A stretch of DNA of 64,000 bases from Marinomonas rhizomae (GCF_003315485.1 NZ_QNSE01000012.1:1-64000), one strand, 5' to 3'; positions 9,712-19,961 are shown, counted from the stretch's first letter. Notes: a model not told the origin generated them from the sequence alone. Numbers and translations are program-made.

Positions 9712-10809
9712 TTATTGAGAACCTGCATCGCGAATATAGCGATAATGAGGTCGAGCTGTCATTCGAGTCACTAACTCATAACCGATAGTTCCGGCATAAT
9801 TCGCAACTTCCTCAACTGGCACATCCCCCCCCCAAAGCACAACTTCTTGCCCCATAGCTGGATCATCTGCCAAGTCTTGCATTCGCACAGTAATCATATC
9901 CATGGAAACACGGCCAGCTAAACAAGCAGCTCTCCCATCGATTCGAAGTGGCGTACCATTTTCAGCATGGCGGGGATAGCCATCACCGTAACCTACAGCA
10001 ACAGTTGCTAACACATGATCATCTTCGGCTATATAACCAAGACCATACCCAACTCTATCACCTTGCGTAAGCTTACGTGTCGAAATCACTTTTGACGATA
10101 AGGTCATCGCTGGGCGCAAGCCTACTGCTCGGCCACTTACTTCGGCAAAAGGCGAGATTCCATACAACATAATACCCGGACGAATCCAACCACCTTCTGG
10201 CACACTCCACTTCATGATCGCCGCAGAGTTCGCTACACTGGCTTCAATATCACCAATCGACTGGCGCGTTTGTTCAAAATAAGCGAGCTGCTGCATGGTT
10301 GCCAAATCTGACAAGTCATCCGCGCAAGAAAAATGCGTCATTAAAACAACCTCTCCCACTTGGCCGCTGTCTTTCAACGCCGTCACAAACGCTGGAGCCG
10401 TTTCTTTATCCACGCCAAGACGATGCATTCCGGAATCCAATTTCAGAAAAACCTTTTCGATTTTGGCGTGACTAGCGTGTAATTCATCCAGCTGCTGAGC
10501 ATTTTCTAGAGCAGACCAAAAACCATGCTTCTCACATAGCGCCCACTCTTCCCCTTCAAATACACCTTCCAACAGCAAAATAGGCGAAACAATACCCGCT
10601 TCACGCAATGTGATTGCCTCCTCAATAGCCGCCACAGCAAAAGCATCCACTTCTTCATCTAAATAACGTGAAACTTCAACAGCACCATGCCCATACGCAT
10701 TGCTTTTAACTACAGCAAACGCCTTGCAAGTTGGTTGTAATTTTTTTGCATAGCGGTAATTTTGAAGAATCGCGTCCAAATCTACCGTTGCCGAGAGTGG
10801 CCTTGCCAT
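9712..10809 (-). CDS. alr: Alanine racemase (alr/dadX type)
   Basis: A PLP enzyme interconverting L- and D-alanine. [11 protein letters not shown] places the PLP lysine at Lys35. The second catalytic tyrosine lies in the VGYGDGYPR region, and [12 protein letters not shown] is a family signature. It starts 30 nt after dadA, the layout of the catabolic dadAX operon of Pseudomonas and E. coli. It could therefore be the catabolic isozyme DadX, but no other racemase is visible in the window, so it may also supply D-alanine for peptidoglycan. The 365-aa length is usual. Confidence 0.94.
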   Translation of the reverse strand: MARPLSATVDLDAILQNYRYAKKLQPTCKAFAVVKSNAYGHGAVEVSRYLDEEVDAFAVAAIEEAITLREAGIVSPILLLEGVFEGEEWALCEKHGFWSALENAQQLDELHASHAKIEKVFLKLDSGMHRLGVDKETAPAFVTALKDSGQVGEVVLMTHFSCADDLSDLATMQQLAYFEQTRQSIGDIEASVANSAAIMKWSVPEGGWIRPGIMLYGISPFAEVSGRAVGLRPAMTLSSKVISTRKLTQGDRVGYGLGYIAEDDHVLATVAVGYGDGYPRHAENGTPLRIDGRAACLAGRVSMDMITVRMQDLADDPAMGQEVVLWGGDVPVEEVANYAGTIGYELVTRMTARPHYRYIRDAGSQ

Positions 10810-10839
10810 TTTTGCCCCTTAAACTTTCAAAACGTTTTA

Positions 10840-12093
10840 TTACTTATAACGCTGAACAGAAAAATCTTGTGAATCGATCTCAGTTTTGTCACCAGCCATA
10901 ATGTCGGCAATCACGGCAGCGGAACCGCAGCTCATAGTCCAACCTAATGTTCCGTGCCCGGTATTCAAATATAAACCATCAATACCTGTGCGACCGACAA
11001 CTGGCGTACCATCTGGAGTCATTGGGCGAAGACCCGTCCAATAATCCGACTGAGATAAATCGCAACTCTGATTGAACAAATCATGCACAACATGAGTGAT
11101 AGTTTCTGTACGCACTTTTGGCAAATCAAGGTTGTAGCCATTCAGCTCTGCGGTTCCGGCAGCACGAATCCGACCACCAAGTCGAGTCACTGCAACTTTA
11201 TAGGTCTCATCCATTACAGTAGAAACTGGTGCAAACTGCTCATCCGTAATCGCTACTGTTAAGGAATAACCTTTTACCGGGTAAACAGGAATAGAAATAT
11301 CAATCGCTTTAAGCAACTCTTTTGAGTAACTGCCCATAGATACCAGAACGTTATCAAATTCAAAGTCCCCCTGATCGGTTTTAACGGCGCGTATTTTACC
11401 ACCTTCTACAACTAATCGATCAACTTCCACACCAAATGTGAATTTAACGCCCAATTCATCACAGTGTTTCCTAAGTTCTTGGCAAAAAACAAAACAATCT
11501 CCGGTTTCATCGCCAACCAAACGGAGCCCACCTTTGAACTTATTAATCACTGGAGCAAGACCCGGCTCAACGTCTAGAATTTGTGCCGGTGTTAATACTT
11601 GATGCGGCACATTCAAAGCCTTTAATACCTTGATGTCTTTTTCAGATGCCTCGACCTGTTCATCTTTACGAAAAAGCTGGGTCAAACCGCCCTGCCCATC
11701 ATCATATTTAATACCAATATCTTTTCGCATAGCGATAAATTGATCGCGGCTGTATTCCGCCAATGCCACCATACGAGATTTGTTTACGTCGTAAGCTTTT
11801 TCATTGCAATTCGCTAGCATTTTCCCCATCCAAGCCAATTTTTTAAGCTCAGGATCAGCACTCACTTTCAACGGCGCATGTTTTTGCATTAGCCATTTAA
11901 CCGCTTTAAGAGGAATCCCTGGCGCCGCCCAAGGTGCAGAGTAACCAGGCGAAATTTGTCCTGCATTTGCAAAGCTCGTCTCAAGAGCAACCCCTTCCTG
12001 GCGGTCAATCACTGTTACTTCAAAACCTTTTTTTGCTAAATAATAGGCTGAAGTTAACCCCACAACACCTGCACCTAACACGCAAACACGCAT
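10840..12093 (-). CDS. dadA: D-amino acid dehydrogenase, small subunit
   Basis: A membrane-associated FAD enzyme that deaminates D-alanine to pyruvate and feeds electrons to the respiratory chain. MRVCVLGAGVVGLTSAYYLA is the N-terminal dinucleotide-binding fold. The C-terminal TGLRPMTPDGTPVVG and NTGHGTLGWTMSCG motifs are typical of DadA. The ATG at 12093 is chosen because GAGG lies 6 nt upstream; a TTG start 12 nt earlier would place that Shine-Dalgarno inside the gene. This gives 417 aa. It is the first gene of dadA-alr and is divergent from recX across a very A/T-rich 195-nt gap. Confidence 0.95.
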   Translation of the reverse strand: MRVCVLGAGVVGLTSAYYLAKKGFEVTVIDRQEGVALETSFANAGQISPGYSAPWAAPGIPLKAVKWLMQKHAPLKVSADPELKKLAWMGKMLANCNEKAYDVNKSRMVALAEYSRDQFIAMRKDIGIKYDDGQGGLTQLFRKDEQVEASEKDIKVLKALNVPHQVLTPAQILDVEPGLAPVINKFKGGLRLVGDETGDCFVFCQELRKHCDELGVKFTFGVEVDRLVVEGGKIRAVKTDQGDFEFDNVLVSMGSYSKELLKAIDISIPVYPVKGYSLTVAITDEQFAPVSTVMDETYKVAVTRLGGRIRAAGTAELNGYNLDLPKVRTETITHVVHDLFNQSCDLSQSDYWTGLRPMTPDGTPVVGRTGIDGLYLNTGHGTLGWTMSCGSAAVIADIMAGDKTEIDSQDFSVQRYK

Positions 12094-12288
12094 AAAAAAC
12101 CTCAAATAAAGATAAAGTCATATCACCTATAATCACACAATAAATTCAGTTTTATCATCTTATTTTTTAAAAAATAAAAGAATAAAAAACTACAAAATAA
12201 AAAAAATAAAGTCGATTACAAAACGAATGTAAAAGCATTAATCAGCTGATAAAATAACAACTTCATAAAGATTCGCCGAGAAGCAGAT

Positions 12289-12744
12289 ATGAAAGAGCAC
12301 CAAACGTCCATTTTTGACCAAGCTTTATCACTGCTCAGCCATAGAGAACACAGTAAAAAGGAACTGAGCACTAAACTAAAAATAAGAGGTCATGGCGAAG
12401 AAGAAATCGAATCCATTATTGAACGCCTTGAAGAAATGAACTATCTCAACGACGCACGTTTTGCAGAAATTTTTGTCAGAGGACGTATAAACAAACCCCT
12501 TGGCGCAAATCGTATAAGGCAAGAACTAATACAAAAAGGGATCAGTAGCGAATTAGCAAAAACAACCATACTAGAAGCCGGTGTCGACTGGTTCGAATTA
12601 GCAAAACAATTAAAAAAGAGGAGATTCGGGGAGGCGCCCAGCATGGACTTTAAAGAAAAGGCCAAACAATCACGCTACCTTCAATATAGAGGATTTGACT
12701 TCGAGCAAATAAAATATGCCCTCTCCTCCAAAGATGAGTATTAA
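12289..12744 (+). CDS. recX: RecX, regulator of RecA
   Basis: A small helical protein that binds RecA filaments and modulates their growth. The 151-aa protein has the tandem three-helix repeats of the family, with LSHREHSKKELSTKL at the first and YLNDARFAEIFVRGR around residues 52-66. C-terminal QSRYLQYRGFDFEQI is also characteristic. It is unusual here in not following recA directly: it runs on the opposite strand, 1.8 kb away, with a coiled-coil gene between. No CTG-N10-CAG LexA box was found upstream, so it may have lost direct SOS control. Confidence 0.92.
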   Translation: MKEHQTSIFDQALSLLSHREHSKKELSTKLKIRGHGEEEIESIIERLEEMNYLNDARFAEIFVRGRINKPLGANRIRQELIQKGISSELAKTTILEAGVDWFELAKQLKKRRFGEAPSMDFKEKAKQSRYLQYRGFDFEQIKYALSSKDEY

Positions 12745-12834
12745 GAACTTCTGATTTAAAACCAAGATTACTGGTAGATCAGCTCTGAACCAATACATCA
12801 GAGCTAGCATACATGAGTAAAATGGAGCTGAATA

Positions 12835-14415
12835 TTATGCGTTATCCTCTTTTTCAATGAGTGCAGCTAAATAACGCTCTTCCATATCAACATAATTTTT
12901 TTGAACTATTTCTATCTTTTCATCCAATTCGTTGACTTTTTTTTCTAAGACTTCAAATTCTTCTAGCTGGTCTTGTTTATCAAACAACTCTGCTTCTAAA
13001 CGTTTTCGCTCCTCTTCTAGCTCTTCATTTATCTCACGAAGATTGTCGACCTCTTCTTGATCTTGACTGGCTAGAATATCTTCATTACCTATAACTTCGT
13101 CATCAATTTTTTCAGGATGGAGCAGCTTATCCTCTAAGTTTTCACGCAAAATTCTCGCCTTATCCAAATCTCGTTCAAGCATTTCCACATACAGTTCCGA
13201 CTCATTTACCATTAAACGTAAAGAACTTAATTTTGATGCCTGCTCATTAGCAAAGGCATCTGACTCTTCGGTGAATGAGTTCTGATGGAGCAAGTCTTCC
13301 ATACTTTTCATAGCATTACGTTCTTCCTCCATGACATCATAAATATCTATAGCTTGAACATCATTTCCATGCTGCTTTTCAAGCATTGCTTTTTTCTGTT
13401 TTAGAGCCTCATCACGCTTAATATTATCAATATTAAGGTTGTATTTAATGGCCTGTAAACTGTCTAATTTACCTTCTAATCGTTTAACCACACGGCTACT
13501 TTCTAAAAGTACCTTCTCTAGTCGAACAATAGTAATATCGTAAATACCAATGTGTTTTCCATCACCTTCATAGTCCACTTTTACTTTACGAACTTGTTGT
13601 TTTAAATCTGCAATTATTATTTTTTGGTAGGCCGCCAGTTGCTTAAGATCTGACACTTTTTCATCCAACTCTGAACGAACAGAGTGCACAAAATCAGATT
13701 GGTCTGCACCACTCAAATATTCTTCTAAGGCATCAACATACAGTGGATTATCACCTTCTTCCTTGACTTCCGCTAAATGCAGTTTCAAACGCTCTGCAAA
13801 CTCATAGAGACTGGCTATTTCAGAGCGAAGCACAGCGAGCGACTCATCAAGTTCAGCTTCTATATCAAGTTGTTTTTGAAGCTTCCCAAGCTGTGAGTTT
13901 AATTCAGATGTAACATTTACTTGCGCAAAGACCTTTTCACCAGCCTTTTGAATCACTTTATTCAACTCTCGAAGTAAAGACTGGTTTACTTTCAATGACT
14001 TCAAAAGTGCCTCTATTTCTTGGGCATGATCAACTTTATCCAAAAGACTTTTGAATGCTTCTAGCATTGCTAACACTTCAGAATTAGGCACTGAACGTTC
14101 AATAATTTTTATTTCGACATCCAAAAAAATAGCCCAACAGGACAAAGCTGCACGCCCCTGAAAATCAGATTTGGGTAATTCAACAAGTAGCTGAGCGCAT
14201 ATGTTTTTTTGTTGTTCCAACAATGCTAGCCACTGTCTTTTTTCACTTTCCGTTGCATCATGACCGCTTTCATGAGATTCAGCTGGTTCCAACACATCAT
14301 CAGCACCTTGATCTGATACCTTTTTCCGTAGAGAAAAATACCTCATCAAGACAAATGCAAGCACCACAAACAAAAGTGCGCTCGACGCAATAAGTCCCCA
14401 TTGCCAAATCAACAT
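12835..14415 (-). CDS. Membrane-anchored coiled-coil protein of unknown function
   Basis: I do not recognise this 526-aa protein as a named family. One N-terminal transmembrane helix lies at about residues 5-25 with a basic stop-transfer (RYFSLRKK). The rest is charged, Leu/Glu/Lys-rich sequence with heptad-like spacing in several blocks. The strongest blocks are about residues 140-215, 290-350 and 400-520, the last rich in Glu-Glu pairs. No enzyme motif is visible. It would be inner-membrane attached with a long cytoplasmic rod. It lies downstream of recA beyond a clear terminator, and convergent with recX. A scaffold or polarity role is possible but unproven. Confidence 0.85.
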   Translation of the reverse strand: MLIWQWGLIASSALLFVVLAFVLMRYFSLRKKVSDQGADDVLEPAESHESGHDATESEKRQWLALLEQQKNICAQLLVELPKSDFQGRAALSCWAIFLDVEIKIIERSVPNSEVLAMLEAFKSLLDKVDHAQEIEALLKSLKVNQSLLRELNKVIQKAGEKVFAQVNVTSELNSQLGKLQKQLDIEAELDESLAVLRSEIASLYEFAERLKLHLAEVKEEGDNPLYVDALEEYLSGADQSDFVHSVRSELDEKVSDLKQLAAYQKIIIADLKQQVRKVKVDYEGDGKHIGIYDITIVRLEKVLLESSRVVKRLEGKLDSLQAIKYNLNIDNIKRDEALKQKKAMLEKQHGNDVQAIDIYDVMEEERNAMKSMEDLLHQNSFTEESDAFANEQASKLSSLRLMVNESELYVEMLERDLDKARILRENLEDKLLHPEKIDDEVIGNEDILASQDQEEVDNLREINEELEEERKRLEAELFDKQDQLEEFEVLEKKVNELDEKIEIVQKNYVDMEERYLAALIEKEDNA

Positions 14416-14523
14416 AGTATGACAGCCTTATAAAATGCAAAACTCAAAAAATAATCATAGAGGGATATGAATCAAGAAACCATAAAACCTACATTTTTTA
14501 ACGCACTCACCACAAAAACAAAA

Positions 14524-14546
14524 AAAGCAGGTACAAGACCTGCTTT
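14524..14546 (-). terminator. recA terminator
   Basis: A 9-bp stem AAAGCAGGT/ACCTGCTTT with a 5-nt loop, followed on the minus strand by a run of about seven U residues. It lies 28 nt after the recA stop. Confidence 0.88.
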
Positions 14547-14573
14547 AAAAAACACTGTGTTTTATAAAAGAAT

Positions 14574-15632
14574 TTAGAAGTCTAACTGTTCGGCTTCAGC
14601 TTCTTTATCATCAGTTTTACCATCGGCTTTAACCGTTTTTGGTAATAAATCTTCACGGATCTTAGCTTCAATCTCTTTCGCCATCTCAGGATTATCAGCT
14701 AAGAACTGAGCTGCATTGGCCTTACCTTGTCCAATTTTATTACCATTGTAAGCGTACCAAGCACCCGCTTTATCAACAAAACCTTGTTTAACACCTAAGT
14801 CAATCACTTCCCCCATACGGTAAATACCAGCACCATACATGATTTGAAATTCGGTCTGTTTAAACGGTGGTGCAATCTTATTTTTCACCACTTTAACGCG
14901 GGTTTCATTACCTATAACTTCATCGCCCTGCTTCACAGATCCAATACGACGAATATCCAAACGAACAGAAGAGTAGAACTTAAGCGCATTACCACCTGTC
15001 GTTGTTTCTGGGCTTCCAAACATCACACCAATTTTCATACGAATTTGGTTAATAAAGACAACAAGACAATTAGCGTTCTTAATAGAACCTGTCAGTTTAC
15101 GCATTGCTTGAGAAAGTAGACGTGCTTGAACACCAACAGAAGAGCTTCCCATCTCACCTTCAATCTCAGATTTAGGAACCAAAGCCGCTACGGAGTCAAC
15201 AATAACCACATCAACACTGTTAGAACGAACCAACATATCAACAATTTCAAGCGCTTGCTCACCAGTATCTGGCTGAGAGATCAAAAGGTCAGCAATATTT
15301 ACGCCAAGCTTTTCTGCATAAGATGGATCTAAAGCGTGTTCGGCATCGATAAAAGCACACGTTTTACCTTGCTTCTGAGCTTCGGCAATCACGCTCAATG
15401 TTAGAGTGGTTTTACCAGAAGACTCTGGTCCATAGATTTCACAAATACGACCATAAGGAAGACCACCAGCACCTAGTGCAATATCCAGACCTAGCGATCC
15501 AGTAGAAACTGTATCAATATCAAGCTTGGCTCCTTCACCCATCTTCATGATGGCGCCTTTACCAAATTGACGCTCGATTTGAGACAGCGCTGCATCCAGC
15601 GCTTTTTTCTTGTTGTCTGCAATAGATGACAT
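14574..15632 (-). CDS. recA: Recombinase RecA
   Basis: Forms ATP-dependent filaments on single-stranded DNA, drives homologous pairing and activates LexA self-cleavage. The 352-aa protein has Walker [10 protein letters not shown] at residues 68-76, the VIVDSVAAL Walker B region and the loop motif [10 protein letters not shown], and it ends in a typical acidic tail. AAGGA lies 8 nt before the ATG. A promoter TTGAGA (15707-15712), 17 nt, TAGAGT (15684-15689) and an SOS box just upstream fit damage induction. There is no intein. recX is not in the same operon. Confidence 0.98.
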   Translation of the reverse strand: MSSIADNKKKALDAALSQIERQFGKGAIMKMGEGAKLDIDTVSTGSLGLDIALGAGGLPYGRICEIYGPESSGKTTLTLSVIAEAQKQGKTCAFIDAEHALDPSYAEKLGVNIADLLISQPDTGEQALEIVDMLVRSNSVDVVIVDSVAALVPKSEIEGEMGSSSVGVQARLLSQAMRKLTGSIKNANCLVVFINQIRMKIGVMFGSPETTTGGNALKFYSSVRLDIRRIGSVKQGDEVIGNETRVKVVKNKIAPPFKQTEFQIMYGAGIYRMGEVIDLGVKQGFVDKAGAWYAYNGNKIGQGKANAAQFLADNPEMAKEIEAKIREDLLPKTVKADGKTDDKEAEAEQLDF

Positions 15633-15718
15633 AATGAAATCCTTGTGGCTACTTTTCGTTGTGATTAATTGTCGTTGTGGGTAACTCTATCGTTTTTTTA
15701 GGGTAATCTCAAGAAATA

Positions 15719-15734
15719 CTGTATATAAAAACAG
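15719..15734 (-). promoter_or_regulatory. LexA (SOS) box of recA
   Basis: The 16-nt palindrome CTG-TATATAAAAA-CAG has both invariant half-sites CTG and CAG with a 10-nt A/T spacer, and is further flanked by TA on each side. It lies 7 nt upstream of the recA -35 and squeezes into the 104-nt gap between the pncC stop and the recA start. Confidence 0.9.
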
Positions 15735-15736
15735 TA

Positions 15737-16237
15737 TTATTTTTGGCCGCTTTTAAGCCTCTCTTTCACACCATTCAATGCCGCCAAAACAGTCGCTTCC
15801 CTGACCGCTGAACGGTCCCCAGGAAACTCAAATCGCTCGACTGTGGCTTCTTGTCCCGAGACTTGCCAGCCGATATAGACACAACCTACCGGTTTTTCTA
15901 GTGAGCCCCCTCCAGGTCCCGCTACACCACTCACCGCAACAGCAACATCACCGCCTAATTGTAACGCACCAGCACACATTTCTTGCACAGTTTGTTCAGA
16001 TACCGCGCCAAAGGATGATAAGGTCTCTTCTTTGACAGATAAGCCACGTACTTTGGCTTCATTTGCGTAGCTGATCACGCCACCAAAAAACCATGCAGAA
16101 CTGCCCGCTATTTCGGTGCATACCGCACCTATTAAGCCACCAGTACAAGATTCCGCCGTGACGAGCAACAGCCCGCTTGCTTGTAAGAATTCACCAGCTT
16201 GCTGTGCGACCTGTGTCATTTTTTGCATGTGATTCAT
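15737..16237 (-). CDS. pncC: Nicotinamide-nucleotide amidohydrolase PncC (CinA C-terminal family)
   Basis: Deamidates NMN to nicotinate mononucleotide, recycling the NMN released by DNA ligase. TAESCTGG (around residues 27-34) holds the catalytic serine, and [10 protein letters not shown] and [10 protein letters not shown] are family signatures. The 166-aa length is the stand-alone C-terminal domain; the N-terminal CinA domain is absent, as in E. coli PncC. It lies directly upstream of recA in the same direction and is divergent from mutS, the order also found in Pseudomonas. Confidence 0.94.
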   Translation of the reverse strand: MNHMQKMTQVAQQAGEFLQASGLLLVTAESCTGGLIGAVCTEIAGSSAWFFGGVISYANEAKVRGLSVKEETLSSFGAVSEQTVQEMCAGALQLGGDVAVAVSGVAGPGGGSLEKPVGCVYIGWQVSGQEATVERFEFPGDRSAVREATVLAALNGVKERLKSGQK

Positions 16238-16315
16238 TATCGTTATCCCTTAAATCCTAGGAAAATATCCCGTAGAATACCCCTCTATTTTTTGGATCAC
16301 AATCGAGCTTCCCGA

Positions 16316-18952
16316 ATGAGTAAAACACCAGCAGATAATCACACGCCTATGATGCGCCAATACTTCGGCCTTAAATCACAGCATCCAAACCAGCTGCTCT
16401 TTTATCGTATGGGAGATTTTTACGAGCTTTTTTACGATGACGCCAAACGTGCGTCACAATTGCTTGATATTACACTTACGGCTCGAGGCCATTCAGGAGG
16501 AATGCCAATTCCAATGGCTGGTATTCCCTTCCACGCCGCGGAAAACTACATTGCACGCTTGGTTCGCATGGGCGAATCGGTAGTCGTTGCAGAGCAAACA
16601 GGTGATCCAGCCACCAGTAAAGGCCCAGTTGAACGAAAAATCGCTCGTATCGTCACTCCAGGCACGATCAGCGATGAAGCTTTCTTAGAAGAAAAACGCG
16701 AGAACTTATTACTTTCCCTAGCCCATCAATCCCGCAAAGGCCTCGATATTTTTGGTTTTTCCTATTTAGATATGGCCAGTGGTCGTTTTTGTCTATTCGA
16801 AGTGGATGGTCACGAAGCGCTTTCTAGTGAACTACAGCGTTTATCCCCTAGAGAAATTTTGATCTCTGAAGATTTTCCGATGCGAGCAGCACTAAAACTC
16901 GAAAAAGGAGTCGCTGAGCTTGGCCCTTGGCATTTTGATTATGAATCTAGCTATCGTCAATTGATTCAGCAATTCAACACCAAGGATTTATCTGGCTTTG
17001 GTTGTGAATCATTAACGGCAGCCATCTCATCAGCCGGCGCACTATTACAATATGCTAAAGATACACAACGCTCCGCTTTGCCACACATTCAATCCATTAT
17101 GGTGGAGCATAAAGATGACTCGGTATTAATAGACGGTGCGACTCGACGCAATTTAGAAATTGACGTCAATCTTACTGGAGGCACCAGCAACACAGTAGTA
17201 GAAGTCTTAGATAAATGCTCTACTCCAATGGGGAGTCGTTTATTAAAACGCTGGCTGCACACACCAATTCGTGATTTAAATGAAATTCAGGCTCGCCAAC
17301 AGGTCGTTTCGGAGCTACAGCAAAACCAGACGTATGAAACCTTTGAAGTACCGCTTAAAAAAATCGGTGATTTAGAACGCATATTGTCACGAGTTGCCTT
17401 ACGCTCTGCTCGCCCGAGAGATTTATTGCGACTCCGACTTGCTCTTGAAGCGACCCCAGAAATCAACAATTTACTTGCTAACGCAACATCTGAGCGACTA
17501 CAAGGGCTCAATCAACGTATTCATGCTCAACCTACTATCACCGAAAGGCTAGCAAAAGCCCTTGTCGAAAATCCGCCATCAGTTGTGCGTGATGGTGGTA
17601 TTTTTGCAAAAGGATATGATGATGAGTTAGACGAGCTGTTAGCGCTATCCACCAACGCAACAGACTTCTTAGCGGAAATGGAACGTAGTGAAAAAGCTCG
17701 CACAGGTATTAGCTCATTAAAAGTTGGTTTTAATCGAGTTCATGGCTATTACATTGAAATTAGTCGTCTGCATTCTGACCAAGCACCCGTAGAGTACATT
17801 CGTCGCCAGACACTGAAAAATGCCGAACGCTTTATTACTCCCGAACTAAAAGCCTTTGAAGACAAAGCACTCAGTGCAAAATCCAAATCCCTTGCTCGAG
17901 AAAAAGAACTTTACGAAGCACTTTTAGAACAACTCAATGAGATCCTTGGCGAGTTACAAACCACCAGCCAAGCCTTGGCACAACTTGATGTGCTGAACAA
18001 CTTTGCGGAGCGAGCTAGCACACTTAGCTTTACCTGCCCTGAGTTACACAATCGCGGTGGCATTAACATTGTTGGCGGCCGTCACCCTGTAGTGGAAGCG
18101 GTGATTTCAGAACCCTTCGTGCCAAACGACCTCAATCTAAATGATAAACGCTCATTACTGATGATTACAGGCCCAAACATGGGTGGTAAATCGACCTACA
18201 TGCGTCAAATCGCCTTAATCTCTTTATTGGCACACACGGGCTGTTTTGTGCCAGCAGAATCGGCGTCGATTTCAGTGGTAGACCGAATTTTTACGCGGAT
18301 GGGCTCATCCGATGACCTTGCAGGCGGTCGGTCTACCTTCATGGTAGAAATGACAGAAACCGCCAACATCCTAAATAACGCCAGCAAGAACAGCTTGGTA
18401 TTAATGGATGAAGTCGGGCGTGGTACCAGTACTTTTGACGGTCTGTCATTGGCTTGGGCTGCTGTGGACTATTTAGCCAACCAGCTAAAATGTCACGTAT
18501 TATTCGCAACGCATTACTTTGAACTCACGACATTAGCGGACCAACTAGAAAATGCCGCCAACGTCCATTTAACAGCAACGGAGTATGAAGATGAAATCGT
18601 CTTTTTACATAAAGTTCATGAAGGCCCAGCTAGCCAATCCTATGGCTTACAAGTTGCGCAATTAGCAGGGGTTCCTCGCGATGTTATTGGGCATGCAAAA
18701 CAAAAGCTTAAAGAGCTGGAAGTCATCACAGGCATTGAGTTTGATACAAACGTCCAAGCAATTAAAACAGACTCAACCCAGTCCAAGACTAAGGTCAAAG
18801 AAAGCAAGTGTGACTATCAACCTCAACAAGTAGATATGTTTGCTCAAGCAGAACAAAATGCATTGAAAAATTCCATTGAAGAATTGGATATAGACAATAT
18901 GACGCCATTAGAAGCCATTAGCGCTCTCTACCAATTGAAATCTCAACTGTAA
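16316..18952 (+). CDS. mutS: DNA mismatch repair protein MutS
   Basis: Recognises base mismatches and small loops and recruits MutL. Domain I carries the mismatch-reading motif Phe35-Tyr-Glu37 in RMGDFYELF. The C-terminal ATPase has GPNMGGKST near residue 620 and the signature region [12 protein letters not shown]. The C-terminus ([18 protein letters not shown]) matches the tetramerisation tail. The ATG at 16316 is preferred; a longer frame upstream would run antisense into the start of pncC and lacks conservation. This gives 878 aa, close to the usual 850-860. Confidence 0.97.
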   Translation: MSKTPADNHTPMMRQYFGLKSQHPNQLLFYRMGDFYELFYDDAKRASQLLDITLTARGHSGGMPIPMAGIPFHAAENYIARLVRMGESVVVAEQTGDPATSKGPVERKIARIVTPGTISDEAFLEEKRENLLLSLAHQSRKGLDIFGFSYLDMASGRFCLFEVDGHEALSSELQRLSPREILISEDFPMRAALKLEKGVAELGPWHFDYESSYRQLIQQFNTKDLSGFGCESLTAAISSAGALLQYAKDTQRSALPHIQSIMVEHKDDSVLIDGATRRNLEIDVNLTGGTSNTVVEVLDKCSTPMGSRLLKRWLHTPIRDLNEIQARQQVVSELQQNQTYETFEVPLKKIGDLERILSRVALRSARPRDLLRLRLALEATPEINNLLANATSERLQGLNQRIHAQPTITERLAKALVENPPSVVRDGGIFAKGYDDELDELLALSTNATDFLAEMERSEKARTGISSLKVGFNRVHGYYIEISRLHSDQAPVEYIRRQTLKNAERFITPELKAFEDKALSAKSKSLAREKELYEALLEQLNEILGELQTTSQALAQLDVLNNFAERASTLSFTCPELHNRGGINIVGGRHPVVEAVISEPFVPNDLNLNDKRSLLMITGPNMGGKSTYMRQIALISLLAHTGCFVPAESASISVVDRIFTRMGSSDDLAGGRSTFMVEMTETANILNNASKNSLVLMDEVGRGTSTFDGLSLAWAAVDYLANQLKCHVLFATHYFELTTLADQLENAANVHLTATEYEDEIVFLHKVHEGPASQSYGLQVAQLAGVPRDVIGHAKQKLKELEVITGIEFDTNVQAIKTDSTQSKTKVKESKCDYQPQQVDMFAQAEQNALKNSIEELDIDNMTPLEAISALYQLKSQL

Positions 18953-19082
18953 TGATAAACGACTGTTGGTATAAGCTAATAGCAGATAAATGTAGAATAT
19001 TGACGATTGTCGCTTGCCGCGAAATGGCCTATACCTCTAAAATAGCCCGCAATCATTTTTATAGCTTGTAAGGAGAAGTCGA

Positions 19083-19406
19083 ATGGCTTTCATCGTTACC
19101 GATAACTGCATTCGCTGCAAATACACTGACTGTGTCGAAGTTTGTCCTGTTGACTGCTTCTATGAAGGCCCTAATTTTTTGGCTATCAACCCTGATGAGT
19201 GTATAGACTGCGCATTGTGCGAACCAGAATGTCCAGCCAATGCCATCTTCTCTGAAGACGAATTGCCTGAAGATCAAGAAGTATTTGTCGAACTGAACAG
19301 AGACTTATCTCTGATCTGGCCAAATATCGCTGAGAAAAAAGATGCTCTTTCCGATGCTACGCAATGGGATGGTGTTGAAGATAAATTAGAGCACTTAGAA
19401 CGCTAA
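19083..19406 (+). CDS. fdxA: 7Fe ferredoxin FdxA
   Basis: A small electron carrier with one [3Fe-4S] and one [4Fe-4S] cluster, like Azotobacter FdI. Cysteines at 9, 12, 17, 21 and 25 and at 40, 43, 46 and 50 give the two cluster motifs. The 107-aa length and the C-terminal extension ([10 protein letters not shown]) fit the family. A strong AAGGAG lies 7 nt before the ATG. It follows mutS by 130 nt. In Pseudomonas fdxA adjoins rsmZ, and a matching RNA is found just downstream here. Confidence 0.96.
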   Translation: MAFIVTDNCIRCKYTDCVEVCPVDCFYEGPNFLAINPDECIDCALCEPECPANAIFSEDELPEDQEVFVELNRDLSLIWPNIAEKKDALSDATQWDGVEDKLEHLER

Positions 19407-19435
19407 CTTACCGCCCTCGTAAAATAGCAAAAATT

Positions 19436-19463
19436 AAAAAGCGACTTAATTGTCGCTTTTTTT
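19436..19463 (+). terminator. fdxA terminator
   Basis: A 10-bp stem AAAAAGCGAC/GTCGCTTTTT with loop TTAATT and a T-tract of seven, 30 nt after the fdxA stop. Confidence 0.9.
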
Positions 19464-19511
19464 ATGCCTCACCTTATACCGATAAAAACTGATAAATGAC
19501 AAATTTTAGGC

Positions 19512-19538
19512 AAAAAAAAGGGCGCCTATTGGCAACCC
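19512..19538 (-). terminator. Terminator of the RsmZ-like RNA
   Basis: The minus strand reads GGGTTGCC, loop AATA, GGCGCCC, then eight T. The stem has one G-U pair and one bulged U. It ends the GGA-rich RNA. Confidence 0.85.
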
Positions 19539-19763
19539 TACTTTTTGCTCACATCCTGTTAAGCGACTCTTCCGATGAGTAAACATCACTGTTTGCTCCA
19601 TCCTGAAGCATCCAAACTATCCTTTCGCATGGTGCATTCCATCAAACCACGTTATTCCTTTGAACAATCCATTGCTCTCGAACATCCGGTTCAATCCTCA
19701 ACACCCTCAATGGTATTTCATTAAGCACCTCATGCGCTTTTCATCCATGAATTCCGTTTGGAT
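19512..19763 (-). ncRNA. rsmZ: RsmZ/CsrB-type CsrA-sequestering small RNA
   Basis: The minus-strand transcript of about 250 nt contains 13 GGA motifs. Several sit in hairpin loops: GAAC-CGGAT-GTTC, CAA-TGGA-TTG, GCTTC-AGGATG-GAGC, ACTC-ATCGGAA-GAGT, and an AGGAT loop just before the terminator. It ends in a rho-independent terminator with eight U residues and has no plausible ORF. RNAs of this build titrate CsrA away from mRNA. In Pseudomonas rsmZ lies beside fdxA after mutS, the same place as here. The GGA count and length are closer to CsrB than to the roughly 120-nt Pseudomonas RsmZ. The 5' end is inferred from the promoter and uncertain by about 10 nt. Confidence 0.87.
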
Positions 19764-19770
19764 AAGACAC

Positions 19771-19798
19771 AATTTACCAGCTAAAAAATATATATCAA
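19771..19798 (-). promoter_or_regulatory. Putative promoter of the RsmZ-like RNA
   Basis: -35 TTGATA (19793-19798), 16-nt spacer, -10 TAAATT (19771-19776) on the minus strand, placing the start near 19763, just before the first GGA motif. Other A/T-rich hexamers nearby could also serve. Confidence 0.5.
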
Positions 19799-19911
19799 CT
19801 TTTCAAAAAAAAACCAAAAATAAAAATTTTCTTATAAATCAAAAAGATAAAAACCTACTACAGAATAGAATGACATTTAGCCACATAACAAACGGGAAAC
19901 ACCTACAGGCA

Positions 19912-19929
19912 TGTAAGAAAAGGACTACA
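19912..19929 (-). promoter_or_regulatory. GacA/UvrY-like upstream activating site
   Basis: The 18-nt imperfect palindrome TGTAAG-N6-ACTACA matches the GacA site TGTAAG-N6-CTTACA at 10 of 12 positions. Its centre lies about 157 nt upstream of the inferred RNA start, near the distance known for rsmY/rsmZ in Pseudomonas. Confidence 0.6.
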
Positions 19930-19961
19930 AAGACTCAAGATTTATTGAAAACACACTCTCA

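Noticed and set aside
12120-12288. Possible origin-like A/T-rich tract between dadA and recX
   Set aside because: A/T-rich but without DnaA boxes or iterons; more likely just divergent promoters.
16199-16315. N-terminal extension of MutS by 39 residues
   Set aside because: It overlaps the 5' end of pncC on the other strand and lacks similarity to known MutS starts.
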